Numbered from the stretch's first letter, positions 1 through 9,971 are shown. The stretch is 64,000 nt of DNA from Shinella yambaruensis (GCF_022899355.1 NZ_JALJCK010000009.1:62001-126000); one strand, 5' to 3'. Notes: a model not told the origin generated them from the letters alone. Numbers and translations are program-made.

Positions 1-1
1 C

Positions 2-1240
2 ATTGTTCTCGGCGCGGGGGTGGTCGGCATCTCGACCGCGATCCATCTCGTCCGGCGCGGCAAATCGGTCGTGCTCGTCGACCGGCGCGGGGCGGCGGAA
101 GAGACCTCCTACGGCAATGCCGGCCTCATCCAGCGCGAGGGCGTCTTCCCCTATGGCTTCCCGCACGATTTCGGCGCGCTCTTCCGCTATGCGCTGAACA
201 ACACGATCGACGCCCACTATCACCCTTCGGCGATCCCCGGCATCATTCCGTTCCTTGCCCGCTACTGGTGGCATTCCGGCTTCCGCCAGCACCAGAGCAT
301 CGCCCATCTCTATGCGCCGCTCATCGAGAACTCGATTTCCGAACATGCGGACCTCATCGCCGCCTCCGGCGCGGAGGAACTCATCCGCAAGGACGGCTGG
401 ATGAAGGTTTTCCGCACGGAGAAGGAGAGGGACAAGGCCTATGCGGATGCGGAGAAATTGTCCGCCAATTTCGGCGTCAACCATCAGAAGCTGACGACGC
501 GGGAGGTGGCGGAGGCCGAACCCTCCATCCGCGCCGAGCTCACCGGGGGTCTGCGCTGGACCGACCCGTGGTCGATCCTCGATCCGCAGAGCCTGTTGAA
601 GCGCTACCTCGCCTATTTCGAGTCGCTCGGCGGCCAGCTGAAATCGGGCGATGCGGCGACCATCGAACATGTTCTCGAAGGCGAGGGATGGCGCATCGCC
701 ACCCCTGAAGGCCCGCTCGAGGGCAAGGAAGTCGTGGTCGCGCTCGGCCCCTGGGCCGATACGGTGACGCGCAAGCTCGGCTACCGGTTCCCGCTTGCCG
801 TCAAGCGCGGCTATCATATGCATTACGGCACGGAAGAAGGCGCGAGGCTCAACAACTGGGTGCTCGATGCCGAGCGCGGCTATTTCCTCGCGCCCATGCT
901 GCGCGGCATCCGCCTGACGACGGGCGCCGAATTCGCGAAGCGCGACACGCGCAAGACCCCCGTCCAGCTGCGCCGGGCGGAGAAGGTGGCGCGCGAGTTC
1001 TTCCCGCTCGCCGAACGGCGTGACGAGGAGCCCTGGATGGGCGCCCGCCCCTGCACGCCGGACATGATGCCGATCATCGGCAAGGCCCCGCGCCACGCCG
1101 GCCTCTGGTTCGCCTTCGGCCACGCCCATCACGGCATGACGCTGGGCCCGATCACCGGCCGCGTGCTGGCGGAAAAGATGCTGGGCGAGCGGACGGTGAT
1201 CAATATCGGGCCGTATCGGCCGGAGCGGTTCATCGCCTGA
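2..1240 (+). CDS. DadA-like FAD-dependent D-amino acid dehydrogenase (5' truncated)
   Basis: The reading frame is already open at the left edge. It begins inside the Rossmann motif VLGAGVVGIS, so only a short N-terminus is missing. FAD oxidoreductases of the DAO family (DadA, glycine oxidase) oxidise amino acids or secondary amines and pass electrons to the respiratory chain or O2. The C-terminal part (ARPCTPDMMPIIG, then a glycine/histidine-rich FGHAHHGMTLGP) is typical of DadA-type proteins. About 412 codons are visible, close to the family's usual 410-430. It sits beside lysine-degradation genes, but nothing in the sequence fixes its substrate. The first in-frame GTG (position 20) lies within the FAD motif and is not the true start. 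Confidence 0.85.
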   Translation: MVLGAGVVGISTAIHLVRRGKSVVLVDRRGAAEETSYGNAGLIQREGVFPYGFPHDFGALFRYALNNTIDAHYHPSAIPGIIPFLARYWWHSGFRQHQSIAHLYAPLIENSISEHADLIAASGAEELIRKDGWMKVFRTEKERDKAYADAEKLSANFGVNHQKLTTREVAEAEPSIRAELTGGLRWTDPWSILDPQSLLKRYLAYFESLGGQLKSGDAATIEHVLEGEGWRIATPEGPLEGKEVVVALGPWADTVTRKLGYRFPLAVKRGYHMHYGTEEGARLNNWVLDAERGYFLAPMLRGIRLTTGAEFAKRDTRKTPVQLRRAEKVAREFFPLAERRDEEPWMGARPCTPDMMPIIGKAPRHAGLWFAFGHAHHGMTLGPITGRVLAEKMLGERTVINIGPYRPERFIA

Positions 1241-1337
1241 AAGCGATTGCGTGGTATCAAAGCGTCGTTGGAGCGAGGAGTGTCGCCCAGCCTGATCCCA
1301 TCGGTCGCCATCACCCACCGCGCTCACCCCACCCTCC

Positions 1338-1420
1338 GTCATCCTCGGGCTCGACCCGAGGATCCACGCGGCACGCCTTGAGTTCGTGACGTGGATCCTC
1401 GGGTCAAGCCCGAGGATGAC
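1338..1420. repeat. RIME-like palindromic intergenic repeat
   Basis: Two 30-base arms (1338-1367 and 1391-1420) are inverted copies with a single mismatch, separated by 23 bases. Each arm is itself a small palindrome of the form CCTCGGG-N5-CCCGAGG. This matches the type of short dispersed palindrome common between genes in Rhizobiaceae and related alphaproteobacteria (RIME-like). It lies between the 3' ends of two converging genes and can fold into a very stable hairpin, so it may also stop transcription. The family name is from memory. A genome-wide copy count would confirm it. Confidence 0.8.
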
Positions 1421-1484
1421 AGAGGAGAGGGGTCGGGCCTTGTTGGCCGGCTTTGATTGGCGATCCTTAGTTCCGAGCGACTTC

Positions 1485-1937
1485 TTAACGCCTAATTCGC
1501 GTCGACAGAATGATCGACGACAGCGTGCGCTCCACGCCGTCGATCGCGCCGATGCGGTCGATCAGGTGGTCGAGTTCGGCGATCGATGCCGCCTCGACCA
1601 CGGCGATCAGGTCGAAACTGCCGCTGACCGAATGCAGCGTGCGCACGGCCGAGATGGCGTGCAGTTCCGTCGTGATGCGCGCCAAGGTCTTCGGCGCGAT
1701 GGTGATCAGCACATGCGCCTTCACCATGCCGCTCTCATAGGCGTCCGAAAGCTTGACGCCATAGCCGGCGATCACGCCGTCCCGCTCCAGCCGGTCGATC
1801 TTCGCCTGCACGGTCGTGCGCGACAGGCCCAGTTTGCGGGCGATCGTCGCGGTCTGCTCGCGGGCGTTCTCGCTGAGGATGGCAAGCAGCTCGCGATCCT
1901 TGGCGCCTAGCGTCGAAATGCTCATTTCTACCGTCAT
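1485..1937 (-). CDS. Lrp/AsnC family transcriptional regulator
   Basis: A 150-residue protein with the Lrp/AsnC layout. An N-terminal winged helix-turn-helix spans about residues 15-62 (LLAILSENAREQTATIARKL, then a recognition helix with SRTTVQAKI). A C-terminal RAM ligand-binding domain follows from about residue 75 (VKAHVLITI). It is divergent from the L-lysine 6-dehydrogenase gene. Lrp-type regulators in this position usually sense the amino acid whose catabolic gene they control, so lysine-responsive control is likely but inferred. A second in-frame ATG at 1925 is an alternative start, and neither start has a strong ribosome binding site. Confidence 0.88.
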   Translation of the reverse strand: MTVEMSISTLGAKDRELLAILSENAREQTATIARKLGLSRTTVQAKIDRLERDGVIAGYGVKLSDAYESGMVKAHVLITIAPKTLARITTELHAISAVRTLHSVSGSFDLIAVVEAASIAELDHLIDRIGAIDGVERTLSSIILSTRIRR

Positions 1938-1950
1938 TCTGCCGATATCG

Positions 1951-1962
1951 ATAATGTATTAT
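1951..1962. promoter_or_regulatory. AT-rich palindrome between lrp and lysine 6-dehydrogenase
   Basis: The 12-mer ATAATGTATTAT has 5-base inverted arms around a 2-base centre and sits in the 100-base divergent gap. An AT-rich dyad here is a plausible binding site for the adjacent Lrp-type regulator, or part of a promoter. This is inferred from position and symmetry only. Confidence 0.35.
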
Positions 1963-2037
1963 GCCAGATGTGGCGCTTTAAATCGACAGCCTTCACCCTC
2001 AAAATATCAACATCAATTCATGCCGGAGGGAAATCAC

Positions 2038-3138
2038 ATGAAGGACATCGTCGTCATCGGCGCAGGCAAGATCGGCTCGACCATCGCCCGCATGCTGGCT
2101 CACAGCGGGGATTACCGCGTCACCGTCGCCGACCGTTCGGACGAGCAGCTTGCTGCCATCGAGCGCCATGCTGCCGTTTCGACCGCCGTCGTCGACATTG
2201 CCGACGGTGCCGCGCTCCGCGCCCTTCTCGCCGGCAAGTTCGCCGTTCTCTCTGCCGCGCCCTACCACCTGACCGTCGCCATCGCGGAAGCCGCCGCCGA
2301 TGCGGGCTTGCACTATCTCGATCTCACGGAAGACGTCGAATCCACCCGCCAGGTCAAGCGCATCGCGGAAAATGCCAGGACGGCCTTCATCCCGCAGTGC
2401 GGCCTTGCACCGGGCTTCATCTCCATCGTCGCCAACGACCTTGCCAGCCGCTTCGATTCGCTCGAAAGCGTGCGCATGCGCGTCGGCGCCCTGCCGCAGT
2501 ACCCGTCCAATGCGCTCAACTACAACCTCACCTGGAGCACGGACGGCGTCATCAACGAATATATCGAGCCCTGCGAAGCCATCGTCGAAAGCGCGCTGAT
2601 CGAGGTTCCGGCCCTCGAAGAGCGCGAGGAATTCTCGCTCGACGGCGTCACCTACGAGGCCTTCAACACCTCGGGCGGCCTCGGCACGCTCTGCGATACG
2701 CTGAAGGGCAAGGTGCGCACGCTGAACTACAAGACGATCCGCTATCCCGGCCATGCCGCCATCATGAAGGCGCTCTTGAACGACCTCGGCCTGCGCCACC
2801 GCCGCGAAGTCCTGAAGGACATCTTCGAAAACGCCCTGCCGACCACCACGCAGGACGTCGTCATCATCTTCGTGACCGTCTCGGGCCGCAAGGGCGGCCG
2901 CCTGATCCAGGAAACCTACGCCAACAAGGTCTACAGCGCCCCGGTCGCCGGCAGCCTGCATTCCGCCATCCAGATCACCACGGCCGGCTCTATCTGCGCC
3001 GTGCTCGACATGCTCGCCGACGGTTCGCTGCGCGCCGAGGGTTTCGTCCGCCAGGAGGAAATCGCCCTCGACACCTTCCTCGCCAACCGTTTCGGCCACT
3101 ACTACGCCCAGGAAAACCACGGCGCCCGCGCCGCCTGA
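2038..3138 (+). CDS. lysDH: L-lysine 6-dehydrogenase (saccharopine dehydrogenase-like family)
   Basis: A 366-residue NAD(P)-dependent enzyme with a Rossmann motif near the start (VIGAGKIGSTIA, residues 5-16). The motifs DLTEDVEST, QCGLAPGF and ALPQYPSNALNYNLTWSTDG closely match the characterised Agrobacterium L-lysine 6-dehydrogenase as I remember it. That enzyme oxidatively deaminates the side chain of lysine to 2-aminoadipate 6-semialdehyde, which cyclises to piperideine-6-carboxylate. The start is the ATG preceded by GGAGGG at 2025-2030. Saccharopine dehydrogenase proper is less likely: no lysine-ketoglutarate reductase is nearby, and the adjacent operon encodes all the steps downstream of the semialdehyde. 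Confidence 0.88.
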   Translation: MKDIVVIGAGKIGSTIARMLAHSGDYRVTVADRSDEQLAAIERHAAVSTAVVDIADGAALRALLAGKFAVLSAAPYHLTVAIAEAAADAGLHYLDLTEDVESTRQVKRIAENARTAFIPQCGLAPGFISIVANDLASRFDSLESVRMRVGALPQYPSNALNYNLTWSTDGVINEYIEPCEAIVESALIEVPALEEREEFSLDGVTYEAFNTSGGLGTLCDTLKGKVRTLNYKTIRYPGHAAIMKALLNDLGLRHRREVLKDIFENALPTTTQDVVIIFVTVSGRKGGRLIQETYANKVYSAPVAGSLHSAIQITTAGSICAVLDMLADGSLRAEGFVRQEEIALDTFLANRFGHYYAQENHGARAA

Positions 3139-3153
3139 TCTTCCAGACCCTTC

Positions 3154-3183
3154 AAACGCCTCGGTGCAATGCCGGGGCGTTTT
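3154..3183 (+). terminator. Rho-independent terminator of lysDH
   Basis: An 11-bp stem (left arm 3154-3164, right arm 3172-3182, one G-U pair) with a 7-base loop ends in a short T tract. It lies 15 bases after the lysDH stop codon. Confidence 0.75.
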
Positions 3184-3244
3184 CGCATCTGTGGCCCAGC
3201 CGCGGGGAAGAAGAGAACGCCGGAAAGGCGCGGACCATAAAAAT

Positions 3245-3268
3245 GGGGCCTCTTGCGAGGCCCCTTTT
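3245..3268. terminator. Bidirectional terminator between lysDH and the lysine operon
   Basis: A perfect 8-bp stem (GGGGCCTC / GAGGCCCC, 3245-3252 and 3257-3264) with a TTGC loop. It has T residues on the right for plus-strand transcripts and an A tract on the left, which becomes T residues for the minus-strand operon ending at 3293. It can therefore serve both convergent units. Confidence 0.8.
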
Positions 3269-3292
3269 CTTTTGCGGGTTACCGGGCGTGGC

Positions 3293-4531
<1,239 letters not shown>

Positions 4532-6055
4532 CTACTCGATGTCGAAGGAAACGCCCTGGGCGAGCGGCAGGGCCTTCGAATAGTTCACCGTGTTGGTGGC
4601 GCGGCGCATATAGGCCTTCCAGGCGTCGGAGCCGCTCTCGCGGCCGCCGCCGGTTTCCTTCTCGCCGCCGAAGGCACCGCCGATTTCCGCGCCCGAGGTG
4701 CCGATGTTGACATTGGCGATGCCGCAATCCGAGCCGTCGGCGGCGAGGAAGCGCTCGGCTTCCTGCATGTTCAGCGTGAAGATCGACGAGGAGAGGCCGG
4801 CCGAAACGGCATTGTGATCGTCCAGGACGGCGTCGAAGTCGGAATACTTCATGACGTAGAGGATCGGCGCGAAGGTCTCTTCGAGAACCGGGCCGGCCTG
4901 CTTCGGCATTTCGACGATGGCGGGCTTGACGTAATAGGCCGTTTCCTTGCCGGCTTCGGCAACGCGTTCGCCGCCGGTGACGGTGCCGCCTTCGGCCTTG
5001 GCGGCTGCCAACGCCTTCTGCATGCCGTCGAAGGCCTGCTTGTCGACGAGCGGGCCGACGAGTGCCGAGGTTTCCAGCGGGTTGCCGACGGAAACGCTGG
5101 TATAGGCCTTCTTCAGGCGCGGCACGAGCTGGTCGTAGACGCTGTCATGCACGAAGAGGCGGCGCAGCGTCGTGCAGCGCTGGCCGGCGGTGCCCATGGC
5201 GCCGAAGGCAATCGCGCGCAGCGCCATATCGAGGTCGGCCGAGGGGCAGACGATGCCGGCATTGTTGCCGCCGAGCTCGAGGATCGAGCGGGCGAAGCGC
5301 TTGGCAAGACGCGGGCCGACTTCCTTGCCCATGCGGGTGGAGCCGGTGGCCGAGACGAGCGCGACCTTGCGGTTGTCGACAAGGGCTTCGCCGATGGCGC
5401 GGTCGCCGATGAGAACCTGCGACAGGTTCGCCGGGGCGTCGCCGAAGCGAGAAAGGGCGCGCTCGAAGATCGCCTGCGATGCAAGGGCGGTCAGCGGGGT
5501 CTTTTCGGAGGGTTTCCAGACGATGGAATTGCCGGCGACGATGGCGAGCGCGGCGTTCCACGACCAGACCGCGACCGGGAAGTTGAAGGCCGAGATGATG
5601 CCGACGACGCCGAGCGGGTGCCAGGTCTCCATCATGCGGTGGCCGGGGCGTTCGGTGGCGATCGTCAGGCCGTAGAGCTGGCGGGAGAGGCCGACGGCGA
5701 AATCGCAGATGTCGATCATTTCCTGCACTTCGCCAAGACCCTCGGAGGTGATCTTGCCGGCCTCGATGGAGACGAGGCGGCCGAGATCGGCCTTGGCGGC
5801 GCGCAGTTCCTCGCCGAGCAGGCGGACGAGTTCGCCGCGCTTGGGGGCGGGAACGAGACGCCAGGCCTTGAAGGCTTCGTGGGCGGCGTCGATCGCCTTG
5901 TCGGTATCAGTGGCCGAAACGGTCTTCAGCTTGCCGATCTCCTCGCCGGTGACCGGGCTGTAGGAGGCCATGTCGCCACCCTGCCAAGCGCTGCGTGCGA
6001 TGCCGAGCTTGTCGAGAAGGGTTTCGGTTTCCTGTTTCACGTCGACTTTCGTCAT
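4532..6055 (-). CDS. amaB: L-aminoadipate-semialdehyde / piperideine-6-carboxylate dehydrogenase (ALDH7 family)
   Basis: A 507-residue aldehyde dehydrogenase. The general base Glu260 (LELGGNNAG) and the nucleophile Cys294 in GTAGQRCTTLRRLFVH are characteristic of the antiquitin/ALDH7 branch, which oxidises 2-aminoadipate 6-semialdehyde to 2-aminoadipate with NAD. The N-terminal NAD-binding part includes AFNFPVAVWSWN and WKPSEKTPLTA. It is the third gene of the lysine operon, 21 bases after the flavoprotein gene, and it takes the product of the lysine 6-dehydrogenase encoded on the opposite strand. The name follows the Pseudomonas putida AmaB convention. Confidence 0.9.
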   Translation of the reverse strand: MTKVDVKQETETLLDKLGIARSAWQGGDMASYSPVTGEEIGKLKTVSATDTDKAIDAAHEAFKAWRLVPAPKRGELVRLLGEELRAAKADLGRLVSIEAGKITSEGLGEVQEMIDICDFAVGLSRQLYGLTIATERPGHRMMETWHPLGVVGIISAFNFPVAVWSWNAALAIVAGNSIVWKPSEKTPLTALASQAIFERALSRFGDAPANLSQVLIGDRAIGEALVDNRKVALVSATGSTRMGKEVGPRLAKRFARSILELGGNNAGIVCPSADLDMALRAIAFGAMGTAGQRCTTLRRLFVHDSVYDQLVPRLKKAYTSVSVGNPLETSALVGPLVDKQAFDGMQKALAAAKAEGGTVTGGERVAEAGKETAYYVKPAIVEMPKQAGPVLEETFAPILYVMKYSDFDAVLDDHNAVSAGLSSSIFTLNMQEAERFLAADGSDCGIANVNIGTSGAEIGGAFGGEKETGGGRESGSDAWKAYMRRATNTVNYSKALPLAQGVSFDIE

Positions 6056-6076
6056 GGGGTGTCTCCCTGTCTGTTT

Positions 6077-7495
6077 TTAGAATGTGATGGTGCCGAGCGG
6101 GCCCGGCGAGGTGATGGTTTTCAGCCCGGCCGCAAGCGCGCGGAGCTTTTCCGGGGTGTATCTGTCGCAGAAGGCCTGGTTCTTGCGGCCGATGGCGTGT
6201 TCCGCGCTGAAGCTGCCGCCGAACTGCTCGACCGCGACGGTGAAGACCCATTCGCGCAGGTCCGCCTCGAAATCGGGATCGGCAAGCCGCGGGTCGTCCT
6301 TCGCGACGACCAGGTTGAAGTGCACGCCGCCATCGCCGATATGGCCGAAGTCGCAGATCGTGACGTCCTCGAAATGGTCCGGCATTTCCGCCTTCATATG
6401 GGCGAGGAAGGGCATGATGTCACCCCGGCGGAAGGACAGATCGAAGGCGATCAATCGCCCGCGATGCTTCACGCCCTCCGAGAGCGCATGGCGCAGCGCC
6501 CAGATCTCGTGCGGTTGGCCGACGAAGGCGTCGGCGAGCGGTGCGTCCTCGCGCTCCCAGATCGCGGCCAGCACCTCTTCCAGCACCGCGTCGAGCGGCT
6601 GCTCGCCCGCGCGCGGCGGGGTGGCGCGGGAGATTTCCGCGAGGATGACGAAGCCGGGCACCACGCCGCCCTGGAAGGGATTGCGCAGCGACGGCACATG
6701 GTCGAGCGCGGCGGCGACGGCGTTGCCGGACATGCCCTCGAAGGCCGAGAGATAGCTGCCGAGCGCGTCTTCCATGGCGACGAGCAGCGTCGCGACCTGG
6801 TCTGCCGAGGCGGGCACGAGCAGGGCGGTGGCGGATTGTTTCGGGGCGGGTTCGAGGTTCAGCACGCATTCGGTGACGACGCCGAAGGCGCCCGACGTGC
6901 CGATGAAGAGCTGCTTCCAGTCGACACCGGTATTGTTCTTGCGCAGGTCTGAGGAAAGGTCGAGCACGGTGCCGGCCTCGTCGGCGAGCACCACGGTGAG
7001 GCCGAGAACATTGCGGCGCACGTCGCCGTAGCGCAGGAACCGCGAGCCGCCGGTGTTCGTCGCGATCATGCCGCCGAGGCGCGGGTCTGCGCCGAGGTCG
7101 ATGGGGAAGAACAGGCCGCTCTCTTCCAGCCGGCCGTTGAGGTCGGAAAGGCGCAGGCCCGCCCCGGCCCTGACCGAGCGGTTCACCCGGTCGAGGTCGA
7201 AGGGGGCGGTCAGGCGGTTGAGGCTGAGCACGCCCTGACGGCCGCTCCCGTCGGGCGTCGAGCCGGAAACGAGGCCGGTATTGCCGGACTGCGGCACGAG
7301 CGCGATGGCGTTCCGCACGCAATAGGAGACGATGGCAGAGGCCTCCGCCGTCGTGGCCGGGCGGGCGACGAAGGCGGCGCGGCCCCTGTCGTAGCGTGCG
7401 CCGGTCTCGTAGGCGGCCATGTCGGCTTCTTCGGTGAGAAGACCCTTCTCGCCGGCAAGGCCCTTCAGCGCTTCGATATGGCGTGCCTCGATCAT
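6077..7495 (-). CDS. FAD-linked oxidase, probable D-2-hydroxyglutarate dehydrogenase
   Basis: A 472-residue two-domain FAD-binding oxidase (FAD_binding_4 plus FAD-oxidase C). The FAD domain shows PQSGNTGLVSGSTP and GADPRLGGMIATNTGGSR. The C-terminal domain has the metal/substrate motif HIGDGGVHFN and the terminal SAEHAIGRKN. Relatives oxidise D-lactate, D-2-hydroxyglutarate or glycolate. It follows hglS by 11 bases and precedes amaB by 21, and HglS makes D-2-hydroxyglutarate, so oxidation of that product to 2-oxoglutarate is the likely role. The start is the ATG at 7495 behind GGAAG overlapping the hglS stop region. A longer in-frame start at 7546 would run into hglS. Confidence 0.87.
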   Translation of the reverse strand: MIEARHIEALKGLAGEKGLLTEEADMAAYETGARYDRGRAAFVARPATTAEASAIVSYCVRNAIALVPQSGNTGLVSGSTPDGSGRQGVLSLNRLTAPFDLDRVNRSVRAGAGLRLSDLNGRLEESGLFFPIDLGADPRLGGMIATNTGGSRFLRYGDVRRNVLGLTVVLADEAGTVLDLSSDLRKNNTGVDWKQLFIGTSGAFGVVTECVLNLEPAPKQSATALLVPASADQVATLLVAMEDALGSYLSAFEGMSGNAVAAALDHVPSLRNPFQGGVVPGFVILAEISRATPPRAGEQPLDAVLEEVLAAIWEREDAPLADAFVGQPHEIWALRHALSEGVKHRGRLIAFDLSFRRGDIMPFLAHMKAEMPDHFEDVTICDFGHIGDGGVHFNLVVAKDDPRLADPDFEADLREWVFTVAVEQFGGSFSAEHAIGRKNQAFCDRYTPEKLRALAAGLKTITSPGPLGTITF

Positions 7496-7506
7496 GCGCT
7501 CTTCCG

Positions 7507-8904
7507 TCACTCCGCAGCGGCAGCCATGTTGACGATGCCGAGGCACATTTCAAGCGACGCGCGCTGGATGGCGGCATAGTGGGCGAATTCGTCGAGGACG
7601 GCGCTGCCGAGATCGCGTTCGAACATCACCTGGTTCGGGCTGGCGACGAAGTCCTGGGTCGCGTCGTCGCCGAGGTTCGACTGGAAGATGCCCGCGGCGC
7701 TGACCGGCAGGAAATCCTCGTAGACGATCGGGTCGAAGCGGATGAGGCCGGCTTCGATCGCCGTTTCGAGATCGGCGTTGCGGCCGGTGACGGACTTGCC
7801 CTTCTCCGTCAGGCAATAGGTGAAATAGCCGAGGCCCGCCTTGCGGATGCCGTCCCAGTCATCCGGGAAAGCCTTGAAGACGTCGGCGAGCGCGGCCTCG
7901 TATTCGGCGGCGTTGGAGCCATCGGCGGCCGGGCGCACGCGGGCGCGCGTCTCGGTGAGCAGCCGGTCGTAGAGCGCGCGGCCCTTCGGCGTCAGCGCCA
8001 CGCCGCGCTGCTCGATCTCGCCGAAGCGGGCCGTGTGGGAGCCTTGCTGCCAGGCGCCGTCGGCACCGATGAAGGAGACGGCCTCCTCCAGCGCCTTGAA
8101 CGAGGTCTGGCGCAGGAGGATCGGGCAGGTGCGGGTCGGCGGGCCCTCGACGACGGCCTTCGGGGCGATGCCCTCTTCCGGCATGCGGGCCTGTACCTTG
8201 TCGATGTCGAGTGTGCGCGGCGTCAGGTGGTTGATGTGCGGACCCTTGAAGGAGACGACGTCGGCGATCAGGCGATGCGCGTCGTGCAAGCGCTTATACA
8301 TGCCGGCGCTGACGATGGCCTGGTCGTGCCAGCGGAAGGTTTCCAGCACTTCGGTGACGAAGCGGGCGGCATGGGCTTCACCGAGACCGCCGTCACGCTC
8401 AGCCTTCTCGACGAGCCTGACGGCCTCGTCGGTGAAGATCTTTCGTGCGGCGAGCACGTCGGCCGCTTCTTCACGCAGCTTTTCGTCGGCGATGAGATCG
8501 AGGCGCAGCAACGAGGTGAAGACACGGAACGGGTTGCGGCTGAGGCTTTCGGCGCCGACCGGGCGGAAGGCGGTGGAGTGCACGGGAACGCCGGCGGTGG
8601 AGAGGTCGTAGTAGCCGACCGGGAACATGCCCATGACGGCGAAGACGCGGCGCATCATGGAAAGCTCGCCCGGCGTGCCGAGGCGGATGGCGCCATGGCG
8701 TTCCTCGGAGATGCGCTCCAGCGTGTCGGTCGCCTCCAGGCGCCCCTTGAGGATGGGATCGGCGGCGAGCGTTTCCGCGTTCACCTCGGCCACCAGCGAC
8801 ATCAGCGTGCCATAGGCGGGAACCTCGTTGCGGTACATGGCGGACATCGCGGCGGAGAAATCCGCGCGGATCTTATCAGCGGAAACGTGCGAATTTGCGT
8901 TCAT
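7507..8904 (-). CDS. hglS: 2-oxoadipate dioxygenase/decarboxylase HglS (DUF1338, VOC fold)
   Basis: A 465-residue DUF1338 (YdcJ-type) protein. Members convert 2-oxoadipate with O2 and Fe(II) to D-2-hydroxyglutarate plus CO2. As I recall, the P. putida enzyme uses His70, His226 and a glutamate near 294 for metal and Arg74 for substrate. Here His70 and Arg74 fall in SEERHGAIR, His223 and His226 in GPHINHLTPR, and the glutamates in RFGEIEQRG at 296 and 298, so the catalytic set is present. It is the first gene of the operon hglS-flavoprotein-amaB-aminotransferase and is divergent from a LysR gene, its likely regulator. Confidence 0.9.
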   Translation of the reverse strand: MNANSHVSADKIRADFSAAMSAMYRNEVPAYGTLMSLVAEVNAETLAADPILKGRLEATDTLERISEERHGAIRLGTPGELSMMRRVFAVMGMFPVGYYDLSTAGVPVHSTAFRPVGAESLSRNPFRVFTSLLRLDLIADEKLREEAADVLAARKIFTDEAVRLVEKAERDGGLGEAHAARFVTEVLETFRWHDQAIVSAGMYKRLHDAHRLIADVVSFKGPHINHLTPRTLDIDKVQARMPEEGIAPKAVVEGPPTRTCPILLRQTSFKALEEAVSFIGADGAWQQGSHTARFGEIEQRGVALTPKGRALYDRLLTETRARVRPAADGSNAAEYEAALADVFKAFPDDWDGIRKAGLGYFTYCLTEKGKSVTGRNADLETAIEAGLIRFDPIVYEDFLPVSAAGIFQSNLGDDATQDFVASPNQVMFERDLGSAVLDEFAHYAAIQRASLEMCLGIVNMAAAAE

Positions 8905-8929
8905 GGGAGCGGTCTCATCCTGGTGTTGC

Positions 8930-8973
8930 GCAATTCCGGATGGAAAACCGCTTCACACTTTTCCGGGAATTGC
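8930..8973. promoter_or_regulatory. Dyad in the hglS/lysR divergent promoter region
   Basis: The arms GCAATTCCGG (8930-8939) and CCGGGAATTGC (8963-8973) form an inverted repeat with one bulged base and a 23-base spacer. They lie 26-69 bases upstream of the hglS start codon. The position suits an operator for the divergent LysR protein. Support is symmetry and position only. Confidence 0.4.
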
Positions 8974-9074
8974 TTTAGAAGGGGTGGAGGCCCTGATCAT
9001 TCTCAAAACGGATCATACCGGATCGTTTCTTCCCGCGATTGCGACCGTTCTGACTATGTTGATGCGAGGAAAGA

Positions 9075-9971
9075 ATGAAGCTCAGTCGTAGGCTGATCCC
9101 CGACGTCACCACGCTACAGGCGTTCGAATGCGCCGCGCGCCACGGCAGCTTCACGCAGGCGGCCCATGAGCTGAACCTCACCCAGAGCGCCGTCAGCCGT
9201 CAGATCAAGGACCTCGAGGAACAGCTCGGCGTGCTCTTGTTCGAGCGCGTGCGCCAGCGCGTGGTGCTCTCCGACGATGGCCGCCGTTTCCTGCCGGAAG
9301 TGCGCAAGCTGCTGCACCAGACGGAGGAGACCATGCTGCGCGCCATGGCGTCGGCCTCCTCCGAGCACAGCCTTTCCATCGCGACGCTGCCGACCTTCGG
9401 CAGCCGCTGGCTGACGCCGCGCATTCCCGGCTTTCTCGCGGAAAATCCCGGCACGATCATCAACATCGCCTCGCGCTCGGCGCCGTTCGATTTCGACGAG
9501 GAGAATTTCGACCTCGCGATCCACTACGGCCAGCCGGTCTGGGCGCGGGCCGCCTGCACCTATCTGTGCAGCGAGGTCATCCTGCCCGCGGCAAGCCCGG
9601 AGCTGGTGAAATCCTGGAACCTTGCCGAACCGAAGGACCTGGAACGGGCGCCGCTCCTGCATCTTGCGACGCGCCCGAAGCTCTGGGCGCAATGGTTCGA
9701 GCTGAACGGCGGCTCGGCGGATACCGCCTATCGCGGCCATCGCTTCGACCAGTTCTCCATGGTCATCGAGACGGCCGTCGCGGGGCTCGGCTTCGCGCTG
9801 CTGCCGCACTACCTGATCGAGCAGGAGCTGGCGAGCGGCCGGCTTGCCGTCGTCTTCGACCGGCCGATGGAGACGGAGAACAGCTATTATCTCGTCGTGC
9901 CGGAAGGAAAGCTCGAAAACCCGCTGAGCCAGGCATTTCGCAGCTGGATTTCCAAGCAGGTCCCGGCATAG
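9075..9971 (+). CDS. LysR family transcriptional regulator (GcvA-like)
   Basis: A 298-residue LysR-type regulator. The N-terminal HTH spans residues 12-70 (LQAFECAARHGSFTQAAHEL, then TQSAVSRQIKDLEEQLGVLLFER). A periplasmic-binding-protein-like effector domain runs from about residue 92 to 295. It is close to the GcvA/AmpR branch. It diverges from hglS across a 170-base gap, the classic arrangement for LysR control of a neighbouring catabolic operon, so lysine or 2-aminoadipate/2-oxoadipate response is a reasonable inference. The start ATG has GAGGAAAGA just upstream. Confidence 0.9.
   Translation: MKLSRRLIPDVTTLQAFECAARHGSFTQAAHELNLTQSAVSRQIKDLEEQLGVLLFERVRQRVVLSDDGRRFLPEVRKLLHQTEETMLRAMASASSEHSLSIATLPTFGSRWLTPRIPGFLAENPGTIINIASRSAPFDFDEENFDLAIHYGQPVWARAACTYLCSEVILPAASPELVKSWNLAEPKDLERAPLLHLATRPKLWAQWFELNGGSADTAYRGHRFDQFSMVIETAVAGLGFALLPHYLIEQELASGRLAVVFDRPMETENSYYLVVPEGKLENPLSQAFRSWISKQVPA

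Noticed and set aside
2038-3138. Saccharopine dehydrogenase in a saccharopine pathway
   Set aside because: No lysine-ketoglutarate reductase is present and the sequence fits the Agrobacterium L-lysine 6-dehydrogenase type better.
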